Of a stretch of 64,000 bases of DNA, positions 15,240-23,782 are shown in pieces. This stretch comes from CADEDH01 sp965262175. GTDB lineage: Bacteria > Actinomycetota > Acidimicrobiia > Acidimicrobiales > SZUA-35. The notes under the pieces were generated by a model. It did no database searches, was not told the DNA's origin, and saw only the letters and a list, made by a program, of their open reading frames with translations. Within the stretch, counting starts at the first letter, position 1, and every line of letters starts with the position of its first letter. The stretch spans positions 2,666,001-2,730,000 of the forward strand of contig CBDHES010000002.1 of assembly GCA_965262175.1 (NCBI GenBank). The letters are read 5' to 3'. The position numbers were made by a program, and so were the translations under genes.

Positions 15240-17282
15240 ATGGACCTGGGCATTCCCGGGATCAGCGATGCGGTCGAGATCGGCTCCGGCGCGTCGGCCC
15301 GGGTGTTCCGGGCTCGGCAGGTCAAGCTCGATCGACACGTGGCGGTCAAGGTGCTCAGCACCACCGACCCGGCGTTCGTTCGCCGGTTCAATCGGGAGGC
15401 TCGCACCCTGGGTCGTCTCAGCGAGCACGAGGGCTTCGTCACCCTCCACGAGTTCGGCGAGACCCCCGGCGGTCAGCCCTACCTCATCCTCGAGCTGTGC
15501 AGCGGGTCGCTCCTCGACGAGATCAAGGCCCAGGGCGGGCGCATGGCCCCCCAGGCCGCGGCCGGTGTGCTCTACCAGGTGGCGGCGACGATCGCCGTCG
15601 CTCACGACGCCGGGGTCGTCCACCGCGACGTGAAGCCGGCCAACGTGCTCATCAACGCCAACGGACGGTACGTGGTCACCGACTTCGGGATCAGCACCGT
15701 CCTCGGGAGCACCTCGGCTCAGACCGACAGCGTCGGCTTCACCGCCGGGTACGCCGCCCCGGAAACGTTCCAGGGCTCGGAGACGTCGGGCATGGAGGCC
15801 GACATCTACGCCCTCGGGGCCACCTTCTACCACATGCTCGTCGGCCAGCCGCCGTTCGCCTCGGAGACCGGCGATCAGAACCTCCTGGCCCTGATCCGAC
15901 GGATCGCCGAAGACCCGCTGCCCGACCTCCGAACCGAGGGCGTCCCCGACCAGCTGTGCCGGATCCTGGAGCGGACCATGGCCAAGGACCCGGCGGCCCG
16001 GCCCGGGGCGGCATCGTTGGTCACCCAGCTCGAGCCGTTCGCCCCGCCCGGGAGCGGCGCCGTCGGGCTGGGACCGGCCGCCGCCCTCGCCGGGCTGGGC
16101 GGAGACGTCTCGGGCGGCCCGTCGACGTCGGACCCCACGATCATCACCGACCCCAACCACGACGACGATCCCGTCGCGGCCGGACCGACGATCAGCACCG
16201 GCCCGGGCCCGGATGGCGACGGACCGTCGACCGCGGACCCGACCGTCGTGACCGGACCGGGAGACCTGACCCCGCCCCCGGATCAACCCCCGACTCCGGA
16301 CCAACCGCCGACCCCGGTCGCGGGCGTCGCCGACGCGATCCCGGCCGGTCTCGTCAACACGTCGACCACGGTCGCCAGCAGCGCCGATGCCGCTACCGGT
16401 CCGGAGCCGGCGCCCGATGTCGGTCCGGTCGGTCCGGTCTCGGGGTCAGCGTCCGGTGTCGGTCCGGTCTCGGGATCGGGTCCGGTCATCCTGGCCGACT
16501 CGCCGACCGGCGGGCACGGGACCATGGCCCACCGGCGACTGGAGCTGGAGCCGGACGGTCGCGGCGAGCTGGCTCGACGCCTGCTGTTGGCGGCGGCCGT
16601 CGTCGTGCTCGCACTGGCCGGCATCGCCGGTTGGTTGGTGCTCCGATCCGATGGCGGCGACGATGTCGCCGCCGACGTGACCGACGAGGGAGCCGGCGAG
16701 TCCGTCGAACGACCGGCGGGACCTTCGGCCGAGTCGGCCGGTGACGGTGAGTCCGATGCCGAACGGTCCGGCGCCGAGCCCGAGTGCCCATCGGATGAGG
16801 AGCTCTCGATGGGGTCGGTGGTGGCCATCACCGTCCCGGCCCGGCGTCAGGGGCCGGCAACCTCGCTGACGATCATCACGACGATCCCGACGACGATCAT
16901 CACCATTCCCACCACGACGTTCACGCTCCCGACGACGACGATCACCCTTCCGTCCAGCACGGACACCACCGACGACGACACGACGACCGAGACCACGATG
17001 CCGACGTCAGACACCGATCCGACGACGACCTCCACCACGGAGGCGGACTCGACGACGACCTCGACGGTCGGAGGCGGCGACGAGTCGACGACGTCGACGG
17101 TCGGAGGCGGCGACGAGTCGACGACGAGCACCGGTGGCACGGCGGGTCCGGGCGAGACCCGTCGGCGGCCCGGCACCACCGCGACCACGGCCACCGGTTC
17201 CTCGTCGACCACCGAGTGCCCACCGCCGGACTGTGACCCCGACGCTCCCGAGGCCGTCGACTGCACCGAACCGACGTCGTGA
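15240..17282 (+). CDS. transmembrane Ser/Thr protein kinase with Thr-rich extracellular tail
   Basis: A 680-aa PknB-type kinase. It opens with MDLGIPGISD, shared with three other kinases in this window. The kinase domain (about 10-270) has the glycine loop GSGASARVF, Lys37 in VAVKVL, HRDVKPAN with Asp130, DFG at 148-150 and GYAAPETF. A Pro/Asp/Gly-rich linker follows to about residue 440. One TM helix (LLLAAAVVVLALAGIAGWLVL, near 447-467) leads to an outside part made almost wholly of Thr/Ser/Asp/Pro, with direct repeats such as VGGGDEST. The tail lacks PASTA domains and looks like a flexible, perhaps wall-spanning, sensor. It is downstream of selD and has its own promoter. Confidence 0.88.
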   Translation: MDLGIPGISDAVEIGSGASARVFRARQVKLDRHVAVKVLSTTDPAFVRRFNREARTLGRLSEHEGFVTLHEFGETPGGQPYLILELCSGSLLDEIKAQGGRMAPQAAAGVLYQVAATIAVAHDAGVVHRDVKPANVLINANGRYVVTDFGISTVLGSTSAQTDSVGFTAGYAAPETFQGSETSGMEADIYALGATFYHMLVGQPPFASETGDQNLLALIRRIAEDPLPDLRTEGVPDQLCRILERTMAKDPAARPGAASLVTQLEPFAPPGSGAVGLGPAAALAGLGGDVSGGPSTSDPTIITDPNHDDDPVAAGPTISTGPGPDGDGPSTADPTVVTGPGDLTPPPDQPPTPDQPPTPVAGVADAIPAGLVNTSTTVASSADAATGPEPAPDVGPVGPVSGSASGVGPVSGSGPVILADSPTGGHGTMAHRRLELEPDGRGELARRLLLAAAVVVLALAGIAGWLVLRSDGGDDVAADVTDEGAGESVERPAGPSAESAGDGESDAERSGAEPECPSDEELSMGSVVAITVPARRQGPATSLTIITTIPTTIITIPTTTFTLPTTTITLPSSTDTTDDDTTTETTMPTSDTDPTTTSTTEADSTTTSTVGGGDESTTSTVGGGDESTTSTGGTAGPGETRRRPGTTATTATGSSSTTECPPPDCDPDAPEAVDCTEPTS

Positions 17283-17349
17283 CCGGCGGACCGGCAGGCC
17301 GGGACGACGAGCATCGCCGACCGGTCCGACGTCGATATCCTCGGCCCGC

Positions 17350-17355
17350 TAGGTT
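17350..17355 (+). promoter_or_regulatory. leaderless -10 box (TAGGTT)
   Basis: TAGGTT ends 6 nt before the ATG at 17362 and there is no ribosome binding site. Confidence 0.6.
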
Positions 17356-17361
17356 CGCTCG

Positions 17362-17781
17362 ATGGATCTCGACACCGCCCTGGCGTGGGCAGCCGACCGA
17401 ACCGATGCCGTCCTGATCACCATTCGACGAGATGGTCGACCGCAGTCGTCGGACATCAGCTACAGCCTCGCCGATGGCGTGTTCTCGATCTCGGTGACCG
17501 ACGGCCGAGCCAAGACCGCCAACATGCAGCGCGACCCCCGGGTCGTGCTCCATCTGACCGACCGGGCCAGCTGGTCGTACCTCTCGTTCGACGGCACGGT
17601 CGAGCTGACCCCGCCGACCACCGATCCGGGTGATGCGACGGGCGATGCCCTGGTCGCCTACTACGAGGCGGTGGCCGGCAAGCCCCACCCCGACTGGAGC
17701 GAGTACCGCCAGGCGATGGTCGACGAGGGCCGCCTGTTGGTCCGCTTCACCCCAACCTCGGTGGTCGGGCAGCTCCACTGA
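17362..17781 (+). CDS. PPOX-class F420-dependent (split-barrel) oxidoreductase
   Basis: A 139-aa single-domain flavin/deazaflavin split-barrel protein. Sequence marks are AVLITIRRDGRPQSSDISYSL, the ISVTDGRAKTANMQRDPRVVLHL core with RAKTANM typical of the F420-binding PPOX subgroup, SYLSFDGTVEL, and the C-terminal RLLVRFTPTSVVG. Such proteins reduce enones, biliverdin-like or other conjugated substrates with F420H2; the substrate here is unknown. It is an isolated gene with a leaderless start, and its 3' end faces a strong hairpin shared with the convergent spondin-domain gene. Confidence 0.87.
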   Translation: MDLDTALAWAADRTDAVLITIRRDGRPQSSDISYSLADGVFSISVTDGRAKTANMQRDPRVVLHLTDRASWSYLSFDGTVELTPPTTDPGDATGDALVAYYEAVAGKPHPDWSEYRQAMVDEGRLLVRFTPTSVVGQLH

Positions 17782-17848
17782 CGGCTCGGCCGTCGTCGCC
17801 TCGTCCCGAACGGGCGTCGGGCGGGGGAGCGCCCACGGTGCTCGCCGG

Positions 17849-17895
17849 GTGGGGAGGCTCGACGGCTGACCGTCTCGCTCCGTCGAGCCTCCCAC
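17849..17895. terminator. bidirectional stem-loop terminator
   Basis: A 16-bp stem with one bulged G (arms 17849-17865 and 17880-17895, loop of 14 nt) lies between the convergent PPOX and spondin-domain genes. There is no strong U tract, as is common in GC-rich actinobacteria. Confidence 0.75.
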
Positions 17896-17906
17896 CCTCG
17901 GGGCCG

Positions 17907-17979
17907 GGATCAGCCGACCCCGGTCGGATCAGCCGACCCGGCCGGATCAGCCGACCCGGCCGGATCAGCCGATCCGGGT
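17907..17979. repeat. four tandem 18-19-bp units at the 3' end of the spondin-domain gene
   Basis: GGATCAGCCGA recurs at 17907, 17926, 17944 and 17962. The last unit holds the gene's stop codon; the others repeat the same stop-containing sequence just downstream, as if the gene end had been copied by slippage. Confidence 0.8.
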
Positions 17980-19332
17980 GACCGTGACCCGGACGACCGG
18001 GCCGTTCCAGTCGAAGATGTCGGGGTCGAGGTCGCCGGTTCCCCGGATGCCGCGGTGGTTGCGGATCACGCCGTTCTCGGCGAGGTCGGGGTTGGACATG
18101 TCGGTGCCGTCGCCCTCGCCGCAGAACGGGGCGGGGACGATGTCGCCCCGGGCTTCGGTGTTGACCTCGGTCCCGGCGTCATAGCCCCGCAGGTAGTAGG
18201 TGCGGGTCTGGCCGTCACGGCCCGGCACCCGGCGCCCGTCGAGGCCGGCGAAGCCGTCGTTGGTGCAGACGATCATCGACACGATCGACAGGTGTCGCTC
18301 CGAGCCGGTGATCTCGAAGGTCACCGCCTCACCGGGGCCGATCGGTCCCGGTTCGACGCCTTCGGTGAAGCCGACGCCGGACACGCCGAGGCCGTTGGCA
18401 TCGATCGCCGCCGCCAGCTCCTCGGCCAGGACCGGGACCGCACCGTTCTCCGCCACCTGGCGGACACCGTTGCTGGCCTCCTCACCGCGATCGAACACGT
18501 CGGCGTAGGGGTTGTGGAGGGCGAAGTTGGGCGGGGTGAAGTACTGGCCATGGGTCAGGTTCTCGAACGTCACCTCGTAGCGGACGTCGACGGGAACGTC
18601 GGTCCGGGTGACCGTGACCTTCACGACCGGGTTGTTCCAGTCGAAGATGTCGGGGTCGAGGTCGCCGGTTCCCTGGATGCCGCGGTGGTTGCGGATCACG
18701 CCGTTCTCGGCGAGGTCGGGGTTGGACATGTCGGTGCCGTCGCCCTCGCCGCAGAACGGGGCGGGGACGATGTCGCCCCGGGCTTCGGTGTTGACCTCGG
18801 TCCCGGCGTCATAGCCCCGCAGGAAGTACACCTCGGTGCCCCCGTCGTAGTGGGGGAGGCGTCGTCCGTCGAGGCCGGCGAAGCCGTCGTTGGTGCAGAC
18901 GATCATCGACACGATCGACAGCCGCCGCTCGGGCGACGTCACCTCGAAGGTGACCGCCTCGCCGGGGCCGATCGGTCCCGGTTCGACGCCTTCGGTGAAG
19001 CCGACGCCGGACACGCCGAGGCCGTTGGCATCGATCGCTGCGGCCAGCTCCTCGGCCAGGACCGGGACCGCACCGTTCTCCGCCACCTGGCGGACACCGT
19101 TGCTTGCCTCCTCACCGCGGCTGAACACGTCGGCGTGACGGTTGTGCAGCGCGTAGTTCGGCGGCGTGAAGTACTGGCCATGGGTCAGGTTCTCGAAGGT
19201 GATCGTGTACACCGGAACGGTGTTGCCGGTCTGGCGGTGATCGCCTTCGGCGCCCGCAGCCGACGGGATGACGAGCACCGCCAGCAGGCCGAGCGCCGCC
19301 AGGACGGCGCTCATCACGGATTTGGTTCGCAT
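17965..19332 (-). CDS. secreted protein with two spondin-N-like domains
   Basis: The protein has 455 aa. A clear signal peptide (VLAALGLLAVLVIPSAAGAEG) precedes two domains of about 210 aa, each beginning YEVTFENLTHGQYFTPPN-ALHN and carrying EEASNGVRQVAENGAVPVLAEEL, SIVSMIVCTNDGFAGLDGRR and YLRGYDAGTEVNTE. This is the pattern of bacterial spondin-domain proteins, found on the outside of cells and thought to bind surfaces or partners. The start has an excellent GGAGGA ribosome binding site. The domains differ mainly in short loops, and the DNA is nearly identical over most of a 630-bp period, so the second arose by recent duplication. Confidence 0.85.
   Translation of the reverse strand: MRTKSVMSAVLAALGLLAVLVIPSAAGAEGDHRQTGNTVPVYTITFENLTHGQYFTPPNYALHNRHADVFSRGEEASNGVRQVAENGAVPVLAEELAAAIDANGLGVSGVGFTEGVEPGPIGPGEAVTFEVTSPERRLSIVSMIVCTNDGFAGLDGRRLPHYDGGTEVYFLRGYDAGTEVNTEARGDIVPAPFCGEGDGTDMSNPDLAENGVIRNHRGIQGTGDLDPDIFDWNNPVVKVTVTRTDVPVDVRYEVTFENLTHGQYFTPPNFALHNPYADVFDRGEEASNGVRQVAENGAVPVLAEELAAAIDANGLGVSGVGFTEGVEPGPIGPGEAVTFEITGSERHLSIVSMIVCTNDGFAGLDGRRVPGRDGQTRTYYLRGYDAGTEVNTEARGDIVPAPFCGEGDGTDMSNPDLAENGVIRNHRGIRGTGDLDPDIFDWNGPVVRVTVTRIG
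17980..19239. repeat. 630-bp direct duplication inside the spondin-domain gene
   Basis: Equivalent positions are exactly 630 bp apart (for example 18011 and 18641), with long identical stretches such as about 18061-18180 versus 18691-18810. This corresponds to 210 codons, one domain. Confidence 0.85.
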
Positions 19333-19504
19333 CGCTTCCTCCGGGGGGTCCCACAGCTCCGGAGCTTCCGGAGCCCATCCCCCACGGCCACACGAAACCG
19401 CCGCCCGGCCGAGCCCGTGCCGCTCCCGGGTCGAGTTCAGGTCATCTTCAGATGTGTGAACGCGGTCACGTCGAATGGCCATCCATCGACACCCGGGCTG
19501 AGGC

Positions 19505-20854
19505 TCAACCGGCGAGCCGCCACCGCCCGGGCTCGGGCTGGTCGAGGCCGAGGTGGCTCCGGAGCGTCCCGCCCTGGTAGTCGGCGCGGACCAGCCCCCG
19601 TCGCTGCAGCTCGGGGACCACATGCTCGACGAAGTCCTCGAACGTGCCCGGGGTGTACGACCCGCCGATCACGAACCCGTCGCAGGCCGGCTCCGTGAAC
19701 CACTCCTCGAAGTGGTCGGCCAGCTCCGACGGTCCGCCCACCACCGCGTGGTTGAGGCTGGCCCGGCTCGAGACCCGCATGAAGTCCCGGGTCGTCGGTG
19801 GCCGGTCGCCGATCGCCTGGACGACCCGGTCCCGGATGGCCTGGATGCCCGACAGCGCCGCCAGCTCCTCGTCGCTCCACGGCTCGTCCAGGTCCTTGGT
19901 GGAGAAGTCGAAGTTGAGACCCTCCGACAACAGCGACAGCTCATCGACGTCGGTCGGCAACTCGTCGTAGGCCGCCCGCTTGTCCTCCGCCTCCGACCGG
20001 GTGGCCGCCGCCACCGGAAACACGAGGTTGGTGATGCGGAGCTGGTCGGGATCGCGGCCAAGGGCCTCGGCGTCGGACCGGACCGCGTCGTAGGCCGCCT
20101 TGCACCGCTCCTTCGACCCGTGGGACACGAACAACAGCTCGCCCCATCGGGCGGCGAACCGTTGGCCTCGCCCCGACTGGCCGGCCTGGATCACCACCGG
20201 GTGTCCCTGGGGCGTCCGAGGGACCGTGAAGGGACCACGCGACGGGTACAGCGGACCGTCGTGGTCGAGTCGGTGGACCTTCTCGCCATCGGCGAACAGA
20301 CCCTGCGCTCGATCGACGACGAGCGCATCGTCGTCCCAGGTGTCCCAATGGCCGTGGACGACCTCCATGAACTCGTCGGCCCGGTCGTAGCGCTCGTCGT
20401 GGGCGATGGCCGCGGTCAGGCCCATGTTGCGGGCTTCGTTGTCGTTGACCGACGTGACGACGTTCCACGCCGCCCGACCCCCGGTCATGTGGTCGATCGT
20501 GGCGAACAGCCGGGCCACGTGGAACGGCTGGTGGTAGGTCGTCGAGTAGGTGGCCCCCAGCCCGAGGCGGTCGGTCGCCATCCCCAGGGCCATCAGCACC
20601 GCCGTCGGGTCCATCTTGACGCACCGGATCCCGTGCTCGACCGTGTGGCGGTGATCCCCGCCGAACATGTCGGGCATCGCCAGGCGATCGTCGAAGAACC
20701 CGAGGTCGAAGCGGCCCCGCTCCAGGGTCCGGCCGATGTGGCGGTAGTACTCGGCCGAGGTGAAGTCGAGCCGGGCCTCGGGGTGTCGCCAGGCGGCCGG
20801 GATGGTGGTGCAGTTCTGGGCTTGGAGGAAGCCGACGAGGACGATCTGGCGCAT
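19505..20854 (-). CDS. FMN-dependent monooxygenase, NtaA/SnaA/DszA-type LLM family
   Basis: A 449-aa luciferase-like monooxygenase of the NtaA/SnaA/SoxA/DszA group. It has AWRHPEARLDFTSAEYYRHIGRTLERGRFDLGFFDDRLA, then ATYSTTYHQPFHVARLFATIDHMTGGRAAWNVVTS (the VTS that contacts FMN phosphate) and HPVVIQAGQSGRGQRFAARWGELLFV. Enzymes of this group use FMNH2 from a separate reductase to attack chelators, sulfones or other xenobiotics; none is obvious nearby. A TAGGTT box 6 nt before the ATG sets the start. It is divergent from the acyl-CoA dehydrogenase gene. The substrate cannot be assigned. Confidence 0.88.
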   Translation of the reverse strand: MRQIVLVGFLQAQNCTTIPAAWRHPEARLDFTSAEYYRHIGRTLERGRFDLGFFDDRLAMPDMFGGDHRHTVEHGIRCVKMDPTAVLMALGMATDRLGLGATYSTTYHQPFHVARLFATIDHMTGGRAAWNVVTSVNDNEARNMGLTAAIAHDERYDRADEFMEVVHGHWDTWDDDALVVDRAQGLFADGEKVHRLDHDGPLYPSRGPFTVPRTPQGHPVVIQAGQSGRGQRFAARWGELLFVSHGSKERCKAAYDAVRSDAEALGRDPDQLRITNLVFPVAAATRSEAEDKRAAYDELPTDVDELSLLSEGLNFDFSTKDLDEPWSDEELAALSGIQAIRDRVVQAIGDRPPTTRDFMRVSSRASLNHAVVGGPSELADHFEEWFTEPACDGFVIGGSYTPGTFEDFVEHVVPELQRRGLVRADYQGGTLRSHLGLDQPEPGRWRLAG

Positions 20855-20860
20855 CGGATC

Positions 20861-20866
20861 AACCTA
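20861..20866 (-). promoter_or_regulatory. leaderless -10 box (TAGGTT, minus strand)
   Basis: The complement of 20861-20866 reads TAGGTT and ends 6 nt before the ATG at 20854. Confidence 0.55.
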
Positions 20867-20935
20867 CTTCCGGCCCCGATGGCCGGGCACGCCGACACCG
20901 GCCGCCTCGACGGGCCGCCGCCCGGGCGGTCCGAC

Positions 20936-20941
20936 TACCGT
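20936..20941 (+). promoter_or_regulatory. possible -10 box (TACCGT)
   Basis: TACCGT lies 9 nt before the ATG at 20951; the start would have at most a 2-3 nt leader. Weaker than the other leaderless sites. Confidence 0.35.
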
Positions 20942-20950
20942 TGGGAAGCC

Positions 20951-22150
20951 ATGAGCCACCCCATCGAGACCCCCGAGCGCCTGGCCATCGTCGAGCGGGT
21001 CGCCGCCCTCGGGCCCGAGATGGCCAAGCGGGCCGCCGACTACGACGCCAACGCCCGGTTCCCCACCGAGAACTGGGCCGATCTCGCCGCGGCCGGGCTC
21101 CTCGGCATCTGTATTCCGACCTCGGCCGGTGGCCTCGGTGGCGACTTCGTCGCCTACGCCCTGACCTCGATGGAGCTGGGCCGGTGGTGTGCCACCACCG
21201 CCCTCACGTTCAACATGCACGTCGCCACCACGCTGCTCGTCGGCCAGATCGCCGACGACCTCGGCCTCGGCCCCGACGACCGGGCGGCCCTCGTCGAGCG
21301 GCGAACCGAGCTGTGGCGGGGGATCACCGAGGACGGGCGGATCCACAGCCAGCCGTTCTCCGAGGGCTTGGCTCCCGGCGCCACCGAGGGCTTCGCCACC
21401 AAGGCGGTGCCCGTCGAGGGCGGCTACCGGGTCACCGGGCGCAAGATCTTCGCCTCCCTCAGCGGGGCCGCCGACTTCCACAACGTCGTCTGCACCGTGG
21501 AGGGCGACCCCCGGATCCGGTTCCTCGGCCTCCCGGCCACCGCCGAGGGGGTCCGCATCGAGGGCGGGTGGGATCCGCTCGGTATGCGGGGCACCGACTC
21601 CCGGAACCTGGTCATCGACGACGTGTTCGTCCCCGAAGCGAACGAGTGGCTACCCCCCGGCGCCTTCGACGCCGCCGCCCGCCGCTGGCCGTTCTTCTAC
21701 ATGACGCTGTCGTTCTCCTACCTCGGGTTGATGCGGGGCATCCTCGATCACGCCGGCGCCTACCTCCGCGGCGAGGGTGGGCCCCACGAGCGCCGGGACC
21801 ACCCCATCAAGCAGCAGGGGTGGGCCGAGATGAACCTGATCTACGACCAGGCCCGCGCCCTCTGCTACCAGGTCCTGACCGAGGCCGGGGCCGACCCCGA
21901 CGCCGACGCCCTCCGGCGGGGGTGGAGCTCGATGGTGGCCACGATGAACGGAGCGCCGGAGATGGCGTCGATCGCCATCCGGATCTGCGGTGGCCGGTCG
22001 ATGTTGCGACCGTCGTACCTCGAGCAGGCCTACCGCGATGCCCGATGTGGGGCCACGATGCTGCCGTGGAGCGTCGAGGTGTGCCTCGACCGCTTGGGTC
22101 GCTCCGGGCTCTACCCCCGGGACCAGCAGGCCCCCACCCGCCACCGGTGA
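20951..22150 (+). CDS. acyl-CoA dehydrogenase family flavoprotein
   Basis: A 399-aa protein with the three-part acyl-CoA dehydrogenase fold. The N-terminal helical part has NWADLAAAGLLGICIPTSAGGLGGDFVAY. The beta domain has TKAVPVEGGYRVTGRKIFASLSGAADF and WDPLGMRGTDSRNLVIDDVFVP. The C-terminal helices have KQQGWAEMNLIYDQARALCYQ and the late ICGGRSMLRPSYLEQAYRDARCG that surrounds the flavin. It is somewhat like the DszC/flavin monooxygenase branch of the family, so the reaction may be hydroxylation rather than dehydrogenation. The divergent DszA-type enzyme makes that possibility relevant. The stop overlaps the next gene's GTG. Confidence 0.83.
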   Translation: MSHPIETPERLAIVERVAALGPEMAKRAADYDANARFPTENWADLAAAGLLGICIPTSAGGLGGDFVAYALTSMELGRWCATTALTFNMHVATTLLVGQIADDLGLGPDDRAALVERRTELWRGITEDGRIHSQPFSEGLAPGATEGFATKAVPVEGGYRVTGRKIFASLSGAADFHNVVCTVEGDPRIRFLGLPATAEGVRIEGGWDPLGMRGTDSRNLVIDDVFVPEANEWLPPGAFDAAARRWPFFYMTLSFSYLGLMRGILDHAGAYLRGEGGPHERRDHPIKQQGWAEMNLIYDQARALCYQVLTEAGADPDADALRRGWSSMVATMNGAPEMASIAIRICGGRSMLRPSYLEQAYRDARCGATMLPWSVEVCLDRLGRSGLYPRDQQAPTRHR

Positions 22151-23709
22151 CCGACGGCGACCCGCCGCCCGAACCACCGGCCATCCGCCTCGCCCCCGAC
22201 TCGCTGGTGGTCCTGGCCGGACCGTCCGGGGCCGGCAAGTCGACCTGGGCCGGCGAGTGGTTCCGCCCGTCCCAGATCGTGTCGTCCGACGAGCTCCGGT
22301 CGGTGGTCGGCGACCACCAACACGACCTGCGGGCCAGTGCCGACTCGTTCGAGGTCCTCGACCTGGTCGTCGCCCGCCGCCTGGCCCGAGGGCTGCTGAC
22401 CGTCGTCGACACCCTGGGGATGGACCCCGAGCGTCACGAACGATGGGTGGGCCTCGCCGCCGAGCACGGCCGGCCAACCCACCTCGTCCGGTTCGACACC
22501 GACGCCAAGGAGTGCCGCAAACGCAACCGGTCACGGCCGGCGCCGGTCCCATCCAAGGTCCTGTCGGCCCAGCTGGAGCGGTGGGTCGAGGTTCGCCACG
22601 ACCTGGCGGAGCCCTTCGACCACGTCCATGACGTCGCCCCCGGAGCCGACGGGTCGTCGCCCGCCGCCACCGTGGTCGCCCGAGCGGTCCTCGCCGCGGC
22701 CCGTGCCACCCCCGCCGAAGCGGCCGACGTCGGGCCGGCGACGGTCGGGGACCGGCGCCGACCGTTGACCTTCGGCCTCCTGGTGTCGGCGTTCGACTGG
22801 CCGGCCGGCGCCGAGGCGACCGGCCCGGAACTGGCCCGCATCGCCGGCGAGGCGGAACGGGCCGGGTTCGACAGCCTCTGGGTCATGGACCACCTCGTCC
22901 AGATCCCCCAGGTCGGCCGGGAGTGGGACCCGATGCTGGAGGCCTACACCACCCTCGGGTACCTGGCGGCGGTGACCGAGCGGGTCTCGCTGGGTGCCCT
23001 CGTGACCTCGATCAACCATCGCAACGTCGGGCTCGTGGCCAAGATCGTGGCCACCCTCGACGTCCTCTCCGGGGGCCGGGCGTGGTGTGGGCTCGGGATC
23101 GGGTGGTACGAGCGGGAGCAACGGGCCTACGGCTACCGGCTCGGGTCGGTCACCGAGCGCTACGAGCTGCTCGACGATGCGGTCGGGTTGCTCCGGGCGA
23201 TGTGGGGAGCCGGTAGCCGGCCGTACGACGGTGCCCGGCTGACCAGCCCCGAGACCATCTGCTACCCACGACCGGTTCGGGGCTCGGTGCCGATCCTGAT
23301 CGGCGGGTCCGGTCCCGACCGGACGCTGGCCCTGGTCGCCCGCCATGGTGACGCCTGCAACCTGTTCGGCGAGCCCGACGCCGTCCGGGCCGGTATCCGG
23401 GCTCTCGACGCCCACTGTGAGCGCATCGGTCGTGACCGGGCGGAGATCACGATCACCCAGCTGAGCCCGATCCTGGTCGGAGCCGACGAGCGGGCCCTGC
23501 GGGGCCGGGTCGAGGATCTACGGCCGGCCGCGGCCAACCCCGAAGACGTCCGAGAGCGGACGATGGCCGCCACCGTCGACGCCCACATCGACCGGTTCGG
23601 CGCCCTGGCCGAGGCCGGGGTCGATCAGGTCATCGTCAGCCTGGCCGACGTCGCCCACCCCGACGCCGTCGCCGGATTCGCCCCGATCGTCGACGCCTTC
23701 CGCCCGTAG
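22147..23709 (+). CDS. fusion: P-loop kinase (polynucleotide-kinase-like) + F420-dependent LLM oxidoreductase
   Basis: A 520-aa two-domain protein. Residues about 15-190 form a P-loop kinase with Walker A GPSGAGKST, SSDELRSVVGDHQ and TVVDTLGMDPERHERWVGLA, like the small PNK/AAA_33 kinases. From about 200 on it is a luciferase-like F420-dependent oxidoreductase: TFGLLVSAFDWP, GFDSLWVMDHLVQIPQVGREWDPMLEAYTTLGYLAAVTERVSLGALVTSINHRNVGLVAKIVATLDVLSGG, GLGIGWYEREQRAYG and VPILIGGSGPDRTLALVARHGDACN. The domains are joined by an Ala/Pro-rich linker in one uninterrupted frame. The GTG start overlaps the dehydrogenase stop, so the genes are coupled. What is phosphorylated is unknown. Confidence 0.85.
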   Translation: MTDGDPPPEPPAIRLAPDSLVVLAGPSGAGKSTWAGEWFRPSQIVSSDELRSVVGDHQHDLRASADSFEVLDLVVARRLARGLLTVVDTLGMDPERHERWVGLAAEHGRPTHLVRFDTDAKECRKRNRSRPAPVPSKVLSAQLERWVEVRHDLAEPFDHVHDVAPGADGSSPAATVVARAVLAAARATPAEAADVGPATVGDRRRPLTFGLLVSAFDWPAGAEATGPELARIAGEAERAGFDSLWVMDHLVQIPQVGREWDPMLEAYTTLGYLAAVTERVSLGALVTSINHRNVGLVAKIVATLDVLSGGRAWCGLGIGWYEREQRAYGYRLGSVTERYELLDDAVGLLRAMWGAGSRPYDGARLTSPETICYPRPVRGSVPILIGGSGPDRTLALVARHGDACNLFGEPDAVRAGIRALDAHCERIGRDRAEITITQLSPILVGADERALRGRVEDLRPAAANPEDVRERTMAATVDAHIDRFGALAEAGVDQVIVSLADVAHPDAVAGFAPIVDAFRP

Positions 23710-23715
23710 CGGGCG
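23701..23715. terminator. short GC stem-loop at the stop codon
   Basis: CGCCCG-TAG-CGGGCG is a perfect 6-bp palindrome with the stop codon as its loop, between two convergent genes. It could end transcription in both directions but is short. Confidence 0.4.
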
Positions 23716-23782
23716 CACCTCGGCCGTCGTCGCCCGGTGCACGCCACCGGGGAGCTCGTGGCGACCGACTCGGTGCGGTCCC

